DNA from: an uncultured Bacilli bacterium
GTDB lineage: Bacteria > Bacillota_I > Bacilli_A > RF39 > UBA660
Length of the DNA: 49,744 nt
Assembly: GCA_947629035.1 (NCBI GenBank)
Contig: CANRCE010000006.1
Span: 1 to 49,744, forward strand
Reading direction: 5' to 3'
A program made the position numbers and the translations under genes. How positions within the stretch are numbered: position 1 is the stretch's first letter; each line of letters starts with the position of its first letter. This document shows positions 8,939-16,745 of this stretch, in pieces. The notes under the pieces were generated by a model that was given only the letters and a program-made list of their open reading frames with translations, ran no database searches and was not told the DNA's origin.

Positions 8939-9802
8939 TAATATTCTCATAGCTAAAAAAATCATACTAGCTATTAACATAATAACTGAACAAGTTGCTA
9001 AAAAGATGTTAGTTGCAAAGCCTTGCATTTGTTTTTGTTTAATTAATCGCTGTTTAACTTTTCTACGAGCCTCTATCTCTTTAGTTAACATTGCTTCTTT
9101 CTCATATGTCATTTTAAATTTATCAGTTAACCAGTTGAAATAATCTTTTAATTTACTTTTCTCCTTTTTATTAGTATTTATAACTTCATCTGTATTCTCA
9201 TCTACATTTTGGCAAATATGTGGATCTAAATTTATTTCATCAATTGATAAAAACATAACTTCTAATTCTTCATCAGACATAGTTTCTTTGCCTTGTATTT
9301 TTTGCTCTTCTTGTAATTCTAAAACTAATTTATCTATTTTAGTATCTTCTTCCACAGATTCTTCATTTTTAAATAAAGGAATAATCGTATCTGATACTTC
9401 TTCTTGCTGTTTTATGGTAGTAGATAATTGATTTGATTTTTCGTTTTTACTTCTAATTTTACCATAAAAGTCATTAACTTTTTTACAAATATTTTTACTA
9501 GTTGTAGCAACATAACTTTTCAAAACATCAATTTCAATAACTTGATCACCATCTTCGTATTCAAGTCTATCTAGTCTTTCCTTTATTACTATTTGAGTTG
9601 CTAATACAATATTATTTATAACTAATCCTAATTTAGTCATATATAAATAGATATCCTTAAATGAAATAAATCTAGTAAAATTATCAGCCAAATCTTTAGA
9701 AACATTAATTGATTCATTTGGAATAGTAACCTTATTAACAATGTCAGGATTTTTATTACCTGATATTTTTATATATTCATTAATATCAATTATATCTGCC
9801 AT
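8933..9802 (-). CDS. Tail-anchored membrane protein of unknown function
   Basis: 289 aa, not recognised. Residues 1-120 are a soluble domain, 120-225 are acidic and low in complexity, 225-260 are basic and helical (KEKSKLKDYFNWLTDKF, then EARRKVKQRLIKQKQ), and the last 25 residues form a membrane helix (FLATCSVIMLIASMIFLAM). This layout suggests a cytoplasmic protein fixed to the membrane by its C-terminus. GGAGG precedes ATG 9802. It is the third gene of an operon after two DUF1292 genes, 12 nt from the previous stop. Confidence 0.55.
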   Translation of the reverse strand: MADIIDINEYIKISGNKNPDIVNKVTIPNESINVSKDLADNFTRFISFKDIYLYMTKLGLVINNIVLATQIVIKERLDRLEYEDGDQVIEIDVLKSYVATTSKNICKKVNDFYGKIRSKNEKSNQLSTTIKQQEEVSDTIIPLFKNEESVEEDTKIDKLVLELQEEQKIQGKETMSDEELEVMFLSIDEINLDPHICQNVDENTDEVINTNKKEKSKLKDYFNWLTDKFKMTYEKEAMLTKEIEARRKVKQRLIKQKQMQGFATNIFLATCSVIMLIASMIFLAMRILK

Positions 9803-9814
9803 ATTAAATCCTCC

Positions 9815-10066
9815 CTATAATGGTAATTTTATAATGTCTTTAACTATTTTATCTATTTTTTCTTTTTCCCTTTCATCTGTAATGTTTTTTAAAACATCTT
9901 TACCATCTTCATTTTTTAATAACTGAGATACAAAAATATTTACTGTATTTTCATCACGAACAATTGAATAAATTGCATATTCTTTTTTATCTACTTCAAT
10001 TACCGTAATCAATGACGCTTCTCTTTCAATATTATTTTCATCTATAACTTTAAATGTTTTATTCAT
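9815..10066 (-). CDS. DUF1292 family protein
   Basis: 83 aa, all-beta small domain of the DUF1292 (YrzB-like) type: a conserved start similar to FKVIDENNIEREASLITVI, then KKEYAIYSIV, and a charged helical C-terminus. The function of the family is not established. It overlaps the upstream gene by 4 nt (ATGA). Its tandem neighbour at 10063-10323 is a paralogue. Confidence 0.75.
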   Translation of the reverse strand: MNKTFKVIDENNIEREASLITVIEVDKKEYAIYSIVRDENTVNIFVSQLLKNEDGKDVLKNITDEREKEKIDKIVKDIIKLPL

Positions 10067-10323
10067 ATTTTAGCCCCTTCTTCAATCATATTCTTTATTA
10101 AACTTATTATTTTTTTTCTCTCTAAAGGATTTTCAATAGATACAATTTTATCATAACCATTATTACCTTTTTCTAAATATGAAATTAAAATTTTACTTTC
10201 ATCTTCATCATAATCCTCTACTGAATACATAATATACTTTTTAGGACTATTATTCACTTTAAAAACAGCAATAACATCACCATTTTTAAATTGCTTATTT
10301 TCAGTTAATACGTTAAAGCTCAT
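10063..10323 (-). CDS. DUF1292-like protein
   Basis: 86 aa, with the same pattern as the downstream DUF1292 gene (KKYIMYSVEDYDEDESKILISYLEK, then ERKKIISLIKNMIEEG). The frame is open to 10413, but ATG 10323 has AGGAGG 8 nt upstream and its own promoter at 10348-10376, which lies inside the longer frame; the longer version would also overlap hpf. First gene of a three-gene unit with a DUF1292 paralogue and a tail-anchored protein. Confidence 0.75.
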   Translation of the reverse strand: MSFNVLTENKQFKNGDVIAVFKVNNSPKKYIMYSVEDYDEDESKILISYLEKGNNGYDKIVSIENPLERKKIISLIKNMIEEGAKI

Positions 10324-10347
10324 ACAAACGCCTCCTAGTATAACTTT

Positions 10348-10376
10348 AGTATACCATAGTTTCTTTACTTTAACAA
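10348..10376 (-). promoter_or_regulatory. Promoter of the DUF1292 operon
   Basis: TTGTTA (10376-10371), 17-nt spacer, TATACT (10353-10348) on the minus strand, between the hpf terminator and ATG 10323. Confidence 0.7.
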
Positions 10377-10402
10377 GAAAAAAGACAAAAAATTGTCTTT
10401 TA
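10374..10402 (-). terminator. Terminator of hpf
   Basis: AAAGACAA (10400-10393 on the minus strand) and TTGTCTTT form an 8-bp stem with a 4-nt loop and a T-rich tail. It touches the hpf stop codon and overlaps the -35 box of the next unit. Confidence 0.75.
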
Positions 10403-10930
10403 GTTAGTTTCAATTAATCCATAATTTCCATCTTTTCTTTTATATAAAACGCATATTCTATTTGTTTCCATATCTTTATATATGAAAAATTCATGACCCA
10501 ATAAATCCATTTCTAACATGGCCTCTTCTTCATCCATTGGTTTCATTTCAATTGTTTTTCTCTTTACTATTTTTTCATTACTTTCTTCATTTTCTTCATA
10601 ATCATAATCAAAATTAAATTCTTTTATCTTATTATCAATATTTTGTTTTTTTAATCTTGTCTTATTTTTTCTTATTTGTCTTTCCAATTTATCTGTTACC
10701 AAGTCGATAGCAGCATATAAATCATCGTGTTCCTCTTCACTTCTTAATATAAATTTTGAAGTTGGAATTGTAACTTCAATAATTTGTCTGTTTCCTCTTA
10801 CTTTAGCAAGGACATTAGCAGTTATATCACTTTCTTTAAAATATTTCTCTAGTCTTCCTAATTTATCTTCTACATAACCTTTAATGGCATCAGTAATTAC
10901 CATCTTATCTCCACGAATATTGTATGTCAT
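10400..10930 (-). CDS. hpf: Ribosome hibernation promoting factor, long form
   Basis: Dimerises 70S ribosomes into inactive 100S particles in stationary phase. The N-terminal S30AE/YfiA domain (MTYNIRGDKMVITDAIKGYVEDKLGRLEKYF region) binds the decoding centre. A charged linker (about 100-125) leads to the C-terminal dimerisation domain (EEAMLEMDLLGHEFFIY ... YKRKDGNYGLIET). 176 aa fits the long form of Bacillota. AAAGGAAG precedes the ATG, and a promoter lies at 10956-10984. Confidence 0.95.
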   Translation of the reverse strand: MTYNIRGDKMVITDAIKGYVEDKLGRLEKYFKESDITANVLAKVRGNRQIIEVTIPTSKFILRSEEEHDDLYAAIDLVTDKLERQIRKNKTRLKKQNIDNKIKEFNFDYDYEENEESNEKIVKRKTIEMKPMDEEEAMLEMDLLGHEFFIYKDMETNRICVLYKRKDGNYGLIETN

Positions 10931-10955
10931 AAAATCGCTTCCTTTCTACAATACC

Positions 10956-10984
10956 ATTTTACAATACTATATTTTAAAAGTCAA
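10956..10984 (-). promoter_or_regulatory. Promoter of hpf
   Basis: TTGACT (10984-10979), 17-nt spacer, TAAAAT (10961-10956) on the minus strand, 26 nt from the start codon. Confidence 0.75.
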
Positions 10985-11138
10985 TACTACTAAATTATTG
11001 ATTTTCGACAATAAATTTTTTATGTATAAAAAAATATAAAGCATAACATAATATAAATAGAATATTCGCATATTCACTACAGAAAAATATTTAATTATTT
11101 TTCTTTTTTTGTTATAATTAATTTAGAAGGAGGCAAAA

Positions 11139-11516
11139 ATGGATATCTTTTGCAAAATTATAAATAAAGAAGTAAATTCATATACTATCTATGAAGATGA
11201 TATTGTTAAAGTATTTCTTGACGTAAATCAAAAACACAAAGGTCATACTTTGATTATACCTAAAAAACATTATGTAAACTTATTTGATATTGATACTGAT
11301 ACTTTAAATTATATTTTTAAAGTAGCTCGTAATATAGCTGTTTTATTAAAAGAAGCATTAAATTATGATGGTATCACTTTACTTCAAAATAATGATTATG
11401 GTCAAGAAGTAAAACACTTCCATCTTCATTTAATTCCAACATATGAAAAAGAAAATGAGAATTCTAATATCGAAGAAATATACAATATTATAAAAAGTAA
11501 ATCATCGACAAGATGA
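11139..11516 (+). CDS. HIT family nucleotide hydrolase/transferase
   Basis: Histidine-triad protein acting on nucleoside phosphoramidates or dinucleoside polyphosphates. The HxHxH triad is seen as HFHLHLIP near residue 93; an N-terminal DIFCKIINKEVNSYTIYEDD segment and KGHTLIIPKKHY are typical. 125 aa is a little short for the family (about 135-145); the C-terminus after the triad is reduced and ends in SSTR. AGAAGGAGG precedes the ATG, and TATAAT stands at 11113-11118. The stop codon TGA lies in the terminator stem. Confidence 0.92.
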   Translation: MDIFCKIINKEVNSYTIYEDDIVKVFLDVNQKHKGHTLIIPKKHYVNLFDIDTDTLNYIFKVARNIAVLLKEALNYDGITLLQNNDYGQEVKHFHLHLIPTYEKENENSNIEEIYNIIKSKSSTR

Positions 11517-11526
11517 TTTTTTTTAA
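11499..11526 (+). terminator. Terminator overlapping the HIT gene stop
   Basis: AAATCATC (11499-11506) pairs with GATGATTT (11512-11519) over a 5-nt loop, followed by T residues. The TGA stop (11514-11516) is in the right arm. Confidence 0.8.
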
Positions 11527-11527
11527 A

Positions 11528-11552
11528 GAAAAAACTATCCGAAGATAGTTTA
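11528..11552 (-). terminator. UUCG-loop terminator of the YjcZ-like genes
   Basis: On the minus strand, AAACTATC, TTCG tetraloop, GATAGTTT, then TTTTCTTT. It lies just downstream of the small ORF ending at 11561, which supports that region being transcribed leftwards. Confidence 0.8.
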
Positions 11553-11560
11553 AAAATATA

Positions 11561-11659
11561 TTATAGAATACATGAACCTAATATAATTGCTAATAAAATA
11601 TATAATACAATTATAATTAGAAATCCATTGCCACAACCACAAGAATTTCCTGTTGACAT
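11561..11659 (-). CDS. YjcZ-like small membrane protein (32 aa)
   Basis: Not in the usual length range for gene callers. Reading: MSTGNSCGCGNGFLIIIVLY and onward to GSCIL. It has a short Gly/Cys/Asn head and a single membrane helix of about 17 residues. The pattern Gly-rich head, then hydrophobic helix, matches the YjcZ family of Bacillus sporulation-associated peptides. GGAGGTG is 5 nt before ATG 11659, and a UUCG terminator follows the stop. The CGC motif in the head and a Cys near the end are uncommon in such peptides. The function is unknown. Confidence 0.7.
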   Translation of the reverse strand: MSTGNSCGCGNGFLIIIVLYILLAIILGSCIL

Positions 11660-11684
11660 ATTTTCACCTCCTAATTCTAAAGGA

Positions 11685-11765
11685 CTATATCCAAGCTCCA
11701 AGTATAATTATTAATAAGATAAATAATACTAAAACAATAGCAGCAGATGAACCGTAATTTCCCAT
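11685..11765 (-). CDS. YjcZ-like small membrane protein (26 aa)
   Basis: Reading: MGNYGSSAAIVLVLFILLII then LGAWI. The head with Gly, Tyr and Ser followed by one hydrophobic helix and a short GAWI end is a close match to the YjcZ pattern of Bacillus. GGAGG lies 8 nt upstream of ATG 11765. It is the first of two tandem peptide genes, 25 nt before the next start, sharing one terminator. The product is a very small membrane peptide of unknown role. Confidence 0.72.
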   Translation of the reverse strand: MGNYGSSAAIVLVLFILLIIILGAWI

Positions 11766-11895
11766 ATTTCATTCCTCCTTTTTTTTCTTTTCACATTATT
11801 TTATGGAAAAATGATAAAAAGGTGAGTATTTAAGTTTAGAAACTTTTAGTTACTTTAAATTTATTAAATATTTTTAGGATATTAGCCTAAAATTA

Positions 11896-11924
11896 TTGTA
11901 TTTTTTTAATATTTTTGATATTAT
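11896..11924 (+). promoter_or_regulatory. Promoter of the prsA-like gene
   Basis: TTGTAT (11896-11901), 17-nt spacer, TATTAT (11919-11924). ATG 11956 lies 32 nt downstream. The frame is open from 11896, but that stretch is promoter, not coding. Confidence 0.65.
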
Positions 11925-11955
11925 AATAAGTGTATTCAAGAAAGGAGATTGTAAA

Positions 11956-13092
11956 ATGGGAAAAAGTTCTAATCGAAAGAATAATTCCAAAACAAACATG
12001 AAAAAAGAAGTTGAAGAGGGTAAAATTAGTAAGAACACAGAAAATGAAAAAATTTTGTTAAAAGATGAAAAAACTAAAAAAACAAAATATAATACCAGAA
12101 GCAAAGCATCTAAATTTTTTGATACAATAAATAGTAATCGAAAGACTATTTATGGATTTACAGCAGGTATTCTTCTTACTATTTTAGTTGTTATAATTAT
12201 TTGGCCAGATAGAATTGCGACTTTAAAAGATGGTACACAACCAGTAGCTACTTTTAATGATAAAACAATAACTGCTGATGATTTATATAATGACATGAAA
12301 AATTATTATTCTGTAAGCTTATTACTTGATGGTGTTGATAGAGAATTACTTACAGATATTTATCCTTCTAATAAAGAAATGGAAGATGAAGTTAAGAATA
12401 ATGCAGATTATTATCTACAATCATATGAAAGTTACTATGGTTATACTGAAGAACAATTTTTATCTAGAAATGGTTTTAAAAATCGTGAAGAATTTTTAGA
12501 TTATTTGAGACTTGACTATCGAAGAAATAAATATTTTGAAGATTATACTAAAGGATTAATCAAAGATGAGGAAATTGAAAAATATTATAACGATAGTGTT
12601 TATGGTGATATTTCTACCCGTCATATTCTAGTTAGTGCCACTAGCAGTTCTACCGATGAAGAAAAAGAAAAAGCCTTAAATCTTGCTAAAGAAATAATTA
12701 ATAAATTAAATGAAGGCAAAACTTTTGATGAAGTAAAAGATGAATATGCTGATTCTATTACTTATGAGGATTTAGGTTATCGTTCTTTTGATGCTAATCT
12801 AGAAGAAAATTACAAAAAAGAAATGCAAAACTTAAAAAATGGAGAATATTCTAAAACTCCAATTGAAACATCATATGGTTATCACATTGTATATCGTGTT
12901 GATCAAAAAGATAAACCTACTTTAGATGATGTAAAAGATAGCATTATTAATGTTTTAGTAAAAGAAAAGCAAAGTGCTGATACTAATCTTTACTATAAAG
13001 CTTTGATTAATTTAAGAAAAGAAGCTAATTTAGAATTTATTGATACTGTTATGGCTAAAAAATATGATGATTATATTGATGAATATAATTAA
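11956..13092 (+). CDS. PrsA-like peptidyl-prolyl isomerase (parvulin foldase)
   Basis: 378 aa. A basic cytoplasmic N-terminus (about 1-65) is followed by one membrane helix (YGFTAGILLTILVVIIIW, about 75-92), a SurA/PrsA-like N-terminal helical domain, and a parvulin domain beginning TRHILVSATSS and ending TSYGYHIVYRVDQ, then a helical tail. Predicted to assist folding of exported proteins outside the membrane. PrsA proteins are usually lipoproteins; here there is no lipobox and a long cytoplasmic arm instead. AAAGGAGA precedes ATG 11956, which I prefer to the longer frame that covers the promoter. Confidence 0.85.
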   Translation: MGKSSNRKNNSKTNMKKEVEEGKISKNTENEKILLKDEKTKKTKYNTRSKASKFFDTINSNRKTIYGFTAGILLTILVVIIIWPDRIATLKDGTQPVATFNDKTITADDLYNDMKNYYSVSLLLDGVDRELLTDIYPSNKEMEDEVKNNADYYLQSYESYYGYTEEQFLSRNGFKNREEFLDYLRLDYRRNKYFEDYTKGLIKDEEIEKYYNDSVYGDISTRHILVSATSSSTDEEKEKALNLAKEIINKLNEGKTFDEVKDEYADSITYEDLGYRSFDANLEENYKKEMQNLKNGEYSKTPIETSYGYHIVYRVDQKDKPTLDDVKDSIINVLVKEKQSADTNLYYKALINLRKEANLEFIDTVMAKKYDDYIDEYN

Positions 13093-13107
13093 AATTTTCT
13101 AATTTAA

Positions 13108-13162
13108 AAATCTTCATTTAGAATAACCTAAACATAGGTAATCTAAAATGAAGATTTTTTTA
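13108..13162. terminator. Terminator after the prsA-like gene
   Basis: AAAATCTTCATTT pairs with AAATGAAGATTTT around a bulged loop that holds its own CCTA/TAGG pairing, followed by T residues. It can serve both converging genes. Confidence 0.75.
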
Positions 13163-13789
13163 ATTTTTTATTTTTAATAATTTTACTAAATCATAAAGTT
13201 TATCTAATCTATTATTCCAATCATTATTAATTTCTTTAATTAATCTCTTTTTTGCATTAATTGGATCATCTTCTTCTTCATCAAAATAATCGTAATATAA
13301 ATATTTAATTTTTATACTATCTTTTATATCAAGCTTTTTTAAATATTTTTCCAAATATGTTCTTTTTTCTTTTTCTATTCTTGGCATATTAACGATTTCT
13401 TTTTTTTGATTTTTAATATATATAATATCCGTTATTTCTATTTCTTCAGCTAAAGAGTTTACTTCTTCCTCCTCATCAAAAATTAAACAACTTCTTTTTA
13501 TAACATTTCCTTGCTTGTCAAATAACAAACCTATACTTTCTTTAGTATTAGATATTAAACAACTTGTTCCTAAATTAGTTCTTGTATATGTTGATGTCAT
13601 ATTTTCAATTTGACAAATAAATTTATCTTCTAACTTGACATCATTATATTTTAAAAATAAATAGTCTTGGTCACTTACTCTAAATAAAGGTATTTTTCTA
13701 ACATTAATAACATTATCATTTTTCTTCCACTCAAAGAATTCATAAATTTGAGGATTAAAGTTAACTACAATATCATAGATATAATTCAT
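13160..13789 (-). CDS. UPF0736/DUF3603-like protein (YjbA-like)
   Basis: 209 aa. The start NYIYDIVVNF ... YEFFEWKKNDNVINVRKIPLFRVS recalls Bacillus YjbA (UPF0736), which begins with a similar V-N-W ... EWRKDD ... PLLKV block. Middle acidic stretch EEEEVNSLAEEIEI and a C-terminal helical part with NDWNNRLDKLYDLVKLL also fit. The role of the family is not known. Its 5' end overlaps the upstream 73-aa gene by 17 nt. Assignment is from memory of the family and is only moderately sure. Confidence 0.5.
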   Translation of the reverse strand: MNYIYDIVVNFNPQIYEFFEWKKNDNVINVRKIPLFRVSDQDYLFLKYNDVKLEDKFICQIENMTSTYTRTNLGTSCLISNTKESIGLLFDKQGNVIKRSCLIFDEEEEVNSLAEEIEITDIIYIKNQKKEIVNMPRIEKEKRTYLEKYLKKLDIKDSIKIKYLYYDYFDEEEDDPINAKKRLIKEINNDWNNRLDKLYDLVKLLKIKN

Positions 13790-13994
13790 ATTTGCATCTC
13801 TCCTTTTTAACCATAGATAATACCATTATTAAAAATCCAATTACACTATAATAACATTCAATTCTTCTAATAATAAAATTGACATAAAAGTTAAAATTAT
13901 ACCCTATAGTCATTAAATTCATATATAATATAATGTAAGTAAATCCTACAATCATTAAACCAAAACCAAGTAAAAAGAAAAAAATTCTTGTCAT
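13773..13994 (-). CDS. Small membrane protein, two helices
   Basis: 73 aa. Helix 1 FFFLLGFGLMIVGFTYIILYM (about 5-25) and helix 2 YYSVIGFLIMVLSMV (about 48-62), joined by a loop with IRRIE; short basic tail. Not assigned to a named family. It overlaps the YjbA-like gene by 17 nt and is probably co-transcribed with it. Confidence 0.5.
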   Translation of the reverse strand: MTRIFFFLLGFGLMIVGFTYIILYMNLMTIGYNFNFYVNFIIRRIECYYSVIGFLIMVLSMVKKERCKYELYL

Positions 13995-14048
13995 TACCTA
14001 TCCCTCATTTAATATTATTCTAAATAAGAAATAAGTAAAACTAAGAAT

Positions 14049-15116
14049 TTATTCAATACTTTTTTTATCATTAATTTCAACAGCATTTATTGATTCAAAT
14101 CTTTTAGTTATTTTATCAGTAGTAACATGAATTGATTCAATATCTTTATTAACTGTTTCTATACTACGAGATAGTTTATCCCATCTATCTTTATACCTTG
14201 AAAATTCTACTCCTAATTTATTTAACTCATCATGAATTATTGATGCATATTTATCTCTTTCCATATTTTTTAAAATAACTTCTATTATAGTAAATGTTGA
14301 TAAAAGGGTTGTCGGTGAAGTTAACCATACTCTTTTTTTATGTGCATATTCTACTAAATCAGTATGATAAGCATTAATTTCAGCAAATAAAGCCTCTGCT
14401 GGTAAAAACATTATTGCTTGATTAGAAGTAATACCTGGTATGATATATTTTTCACTTATATCATCAATATGTTTTTTGACATCTATTTTAAATCTTTTTA
14501 GAGCCATATCTCTTTGTTCTTGAGATAAATTTTTATCTACCATCATCTGATAATTTTCTAAAGGAAATTTTGAATCGATGGCAACAGTTCCTAATGGTTT
14601 AGGAGCAAATAATACAGCATCGGCAATCATTTTATTAGGAAAAGTATATTGCATTTGATATATTAAATCATTTTTTTCACCAAATACACTAGCTAAAATA
14701 TGCATTAAATTTACTTCTCCAAATATACCCCGACTTTTTTTATCAGTCAATACACTTTGCAAGGAAATAATATCACTTGATAGACTATCTATTTTCTTTT
14801 GAGCTTCATCTATTTTAGATAATCTTTCTAAAACATTAGTAAAGGTTTTATTAGTTTTAGTAAAGTTTTCATCCAAACGTTCATTAACTTTATCATTTAT
14901 TAAAGTTAATTTCTTTTCTATTTTTTCATTTAACTTATCAAAATTATCATTCATTGTCTTCATAAGTTCAATTTGAAAATTACTTAATTCTTTTACTGTA
15001 TTAGTTTCTAATTTACCAAGTCTTTCAGTAATGTTAGATTCATTTACATTTTTTAATATTGAAATTATCACTAATATGATAATAATTATAAGTCCTCCAA
15101 TTACAATATAATCCAT
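14049..15116 (-). CDS. rmuC: DNA recombination protein RmuC
   Basis: 355 aa. N-terminal membrane helix (IVIGGLIIIIILVIISILK), coiled coil (about 30-120), then the RmuC nuclease-like domain with KKSRGIFGEVNLMHIL, TVAIDSKFPLENYQ and IMFLPAEALFAEI. In E. coli RmuC limits recombination at inverted repeats; it has a restriction-endonuclease-like fold (family knowledge). The terminal EINDKKSIE tail is short. It lies 23 nt downstream of the deacetylase gene on the same strand. Confidence 0.93.
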   Translation of the reverse strand: MDYIVIGGLIIIIILVIISILKNVNESNITERLGKLETNTVKELSNFQIELMKTMNDNFDKLNEKIEKKLTLINDKVNERLDENFTKTNKTFTNVLERLSKIDEAQKKIDSLSSDIISLQSVLTDKKSRGIFGEVNLMHILASVFGEKNDLIYQMQYTFPNKMIADAVLFAPKPLGTVAIDSKFPLENYQMMVDKNLSQEQRDMALKRFKIDVKKHIDDISEKYIIPGITSNQAIMFLPAEALFAEINAYHTDLVEYAHKKRVWLTSPTTLLSTFTIIEVILKNMERDKYASIIHDELNKLGVEFSRYKDRWDKLSRSIETVNKDIESIHVTTDKITKRFESINAVEINDKKSIE

Positions 15117-15139
15117 ATTCCATTTACCTTTCTTTAATA

Positions 15140-16534
15140 TTAATTATTAACTCCATGTATAACCTGTGGAGTATCCATAGTAATGGCTTCAAAAACATAA
15201 CCATTATCTTTTCCAAATTTAATAATATCCCGAAGTGCTGCTAAAGTTGCTTGCTTATTACTAGAATCATGCATCAAAACAACATTAGTCTTATTATAAC
15301 TTAAATTGTTTACAACGTTATAATAAATTGCTTCTTTGCTATAAGCTGATCCAGCATCATCACTATCAATATTCCAATCAAAATAATGATAACCACGATT
15401 TGTAACTTCAGCTGTCAAATTACTCATAATACCATAACAATAATTTCTACTTACTGTATTAGAACTTCCTCCAGGAAATCTAATTATTTTAGATTCTATT
15501 CCAATAATATTTTTAACTTTATTGCTTATTCTATTTAAATCTTCAAAATAATTATTCATAGAAGAATAAATATAACTATAATCATGAGTTGCTGAATGAA
15601 GAGCGATGGTATGTCCTTCATCATAAGCTCTTTTTATTAAATAATCTAAAGAAGTTCCATGATCTAAAACAAAGAAAGTTGCCTTAATATTTTCTTCTTT
15701 TAAAATATCTAAAATATAAGGTGTGATATTGGAAGATGGTCCATCATCAAATGTTAAATATATTTTACCATTTCCATAGTATTTTGGTCTTTCAATTACT
15801 TTTACTATCCTATTAACAGAGCTTTTATTTCCACTTTTATCCTCTACATCATAAGTTATAGTATAAGTTCCAACCGTATTTATATCAACACTACCTTTTA
15901 CTTCAACACTATCAGCTAAATCATCACAATTATCATTTACTTCATATCCACTTTCTTGATAATTTCCTCCCTTATAAATAGTTATATTACTACTTCCCTT
16001 TAATGTTATTACTGGTGCACTTACATCCTCATACACAAGAGCTCTTTCTTCTTTTGTTATATTGTTAGAACTATCAGATAAAATATAACTAATTTTATTA
16101 TCACTATAATCAACTTTTATTTTTGAAGTTATATCACCATCATAGTTATCATAACCTTCATATCCCTCTTCTTCATATTTTTTATTAGGACAAACATTTA
16201 CTGTTTTATTTCCTTTTAAAGTAATAATCGGAGCTATATCATCAATAACCTTTACGATTCTTTTTTTATTTATATTATAAAATAAATAATTCAATTTATA
16301 ATTAACTTGATATTGACCTATTTTTTTATTATTAATATTGTTAGTAATATCTATTTCATCTTTTAGATTTTTAAATAAATTTTTACCCTCATAACCTGGT
16401 TCTTGATACTCTTCATCTAATTTTATTGTAATATTACCCTTTTCTAATATTATCCGTGGACAAAATATAAAAAACAATAACAATAAACAAAACGTCAAAA
16501 AACCTATTATTAAAACTGCTTTTTTCATTATCAA
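15140..16534 (-). CDS. Membrane-anchored polysaccharide deacetylase with Ig-like (DUF5011) repeats
   Basis: 464 aa. One N-terminal membrane helix (about 6-27), then three bacterial Ig-like DUF5011 modules with the recurring ITLKG ... GYE/GDI pattern (starts near 30, 100 and 175), then a NodB domain from about 255: TFDDGPS (motif 1), HSATHDY (motif 2), IIRFPGGSSN (motif 3, Gly-Gly where many relatives have R-P-P-Y-G), DWNIDSDD and VLMHDSS. Expected to deacetylate peptidoglycan or another wall glycan. The start is usable as ATG 16528 or 16534 (MIMKKAV). Transcribed from the promoter at 16646. Confidence 0.92.
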   Translation of the reverse strand: MIMKKAVLIIGFLTFCLLLLFFIFCPRIILEKGNITIKLDEEYQEPGYEGKNLFKNLKDEIDITNNINNKKIGQYQVNYKLNYLFYNINKKRIVKVIDDIAPIITLKGNKTVNVCPNKKYEEEGYEGYDNYDGDITSKIKVDYSDNKISYILSDSSNNITKEERALVYEDVSAPVITLKGSSNITIYKGGNYQESGYEVNDNCDDLADSVEVKGSVDINTVGTYTITYDVEDKSGNKSSVNRIVKVIERPKYYGNGKIYLTFDDGPSSNITPYILDILKEENIKATFFVLDHGTSLDYLIKRAYDEGHTIALHSATHDYSYIYSSMNNYFEDLNRISNKVKNIIGIESKIIRFPGGSSNTVSRNYCYGIMSNLTAEVTNRGYHYFDWNIDSDDAGSAYSKEAIYYNVVNNLSYNKTNVVLMHDSSNKQATLAALRDIIKFGKDNGYVFEAITMDTPQVIHGVNN

Positions 16535-16645
16535 TTACTCCTATACTAACTTAAGTTTAACACTAATAAATAATAAATTCAAGAAAATAAATCTAATTAA
16601 TTATAATATATTTATATTATTGTACTCTCATTTTTTAGCATATTA

Positions 16646-16674
16646 ATTTTATAACATAATACATGATTTGTCAA
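16646..16674 (-). promoter_or_regulatory. Promoter of the deacetylase gene
   Basis: TTGACA (16674-16669), exactly 17 nt, TAAAAT (16651-16646) on the minus strand. The leader is about 100 nt. Confidence 0.8.
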
Positions 16675-16708
16675 CATCATTTCAATACATTTGTTTGCTA
16701 TTTTACAC

Positions 16709-16745
16709 AAAAAAAAAATACTATTCTAATACAGTACTTTTTTCT
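16709..16745 (-). terminator. Terminator inside the 3' end of the DUF421 gene
   Basis: On the minus strand, AAAAAGTACT (last codons of the gene) pairs with AGTATT after the TAG stop, with a run of nine T (16720-16712). The stem is partly coding. Confidence 0.65.

Noticed and set aside
10324-10413. N-terminal extension of the DUF1292 gene up to 10413
   Set aside because: It would cover a promoter, a terminator and the end of hpf, whereas ATG 10323 has an AGGAGG site.
11874-12104. 76-codon minus-strand frame opposite the prsA-like gene
   Set aside because: Phe/Leu/Ser-rich shadow of Lys-rich coding sequence, without a ribosome site.
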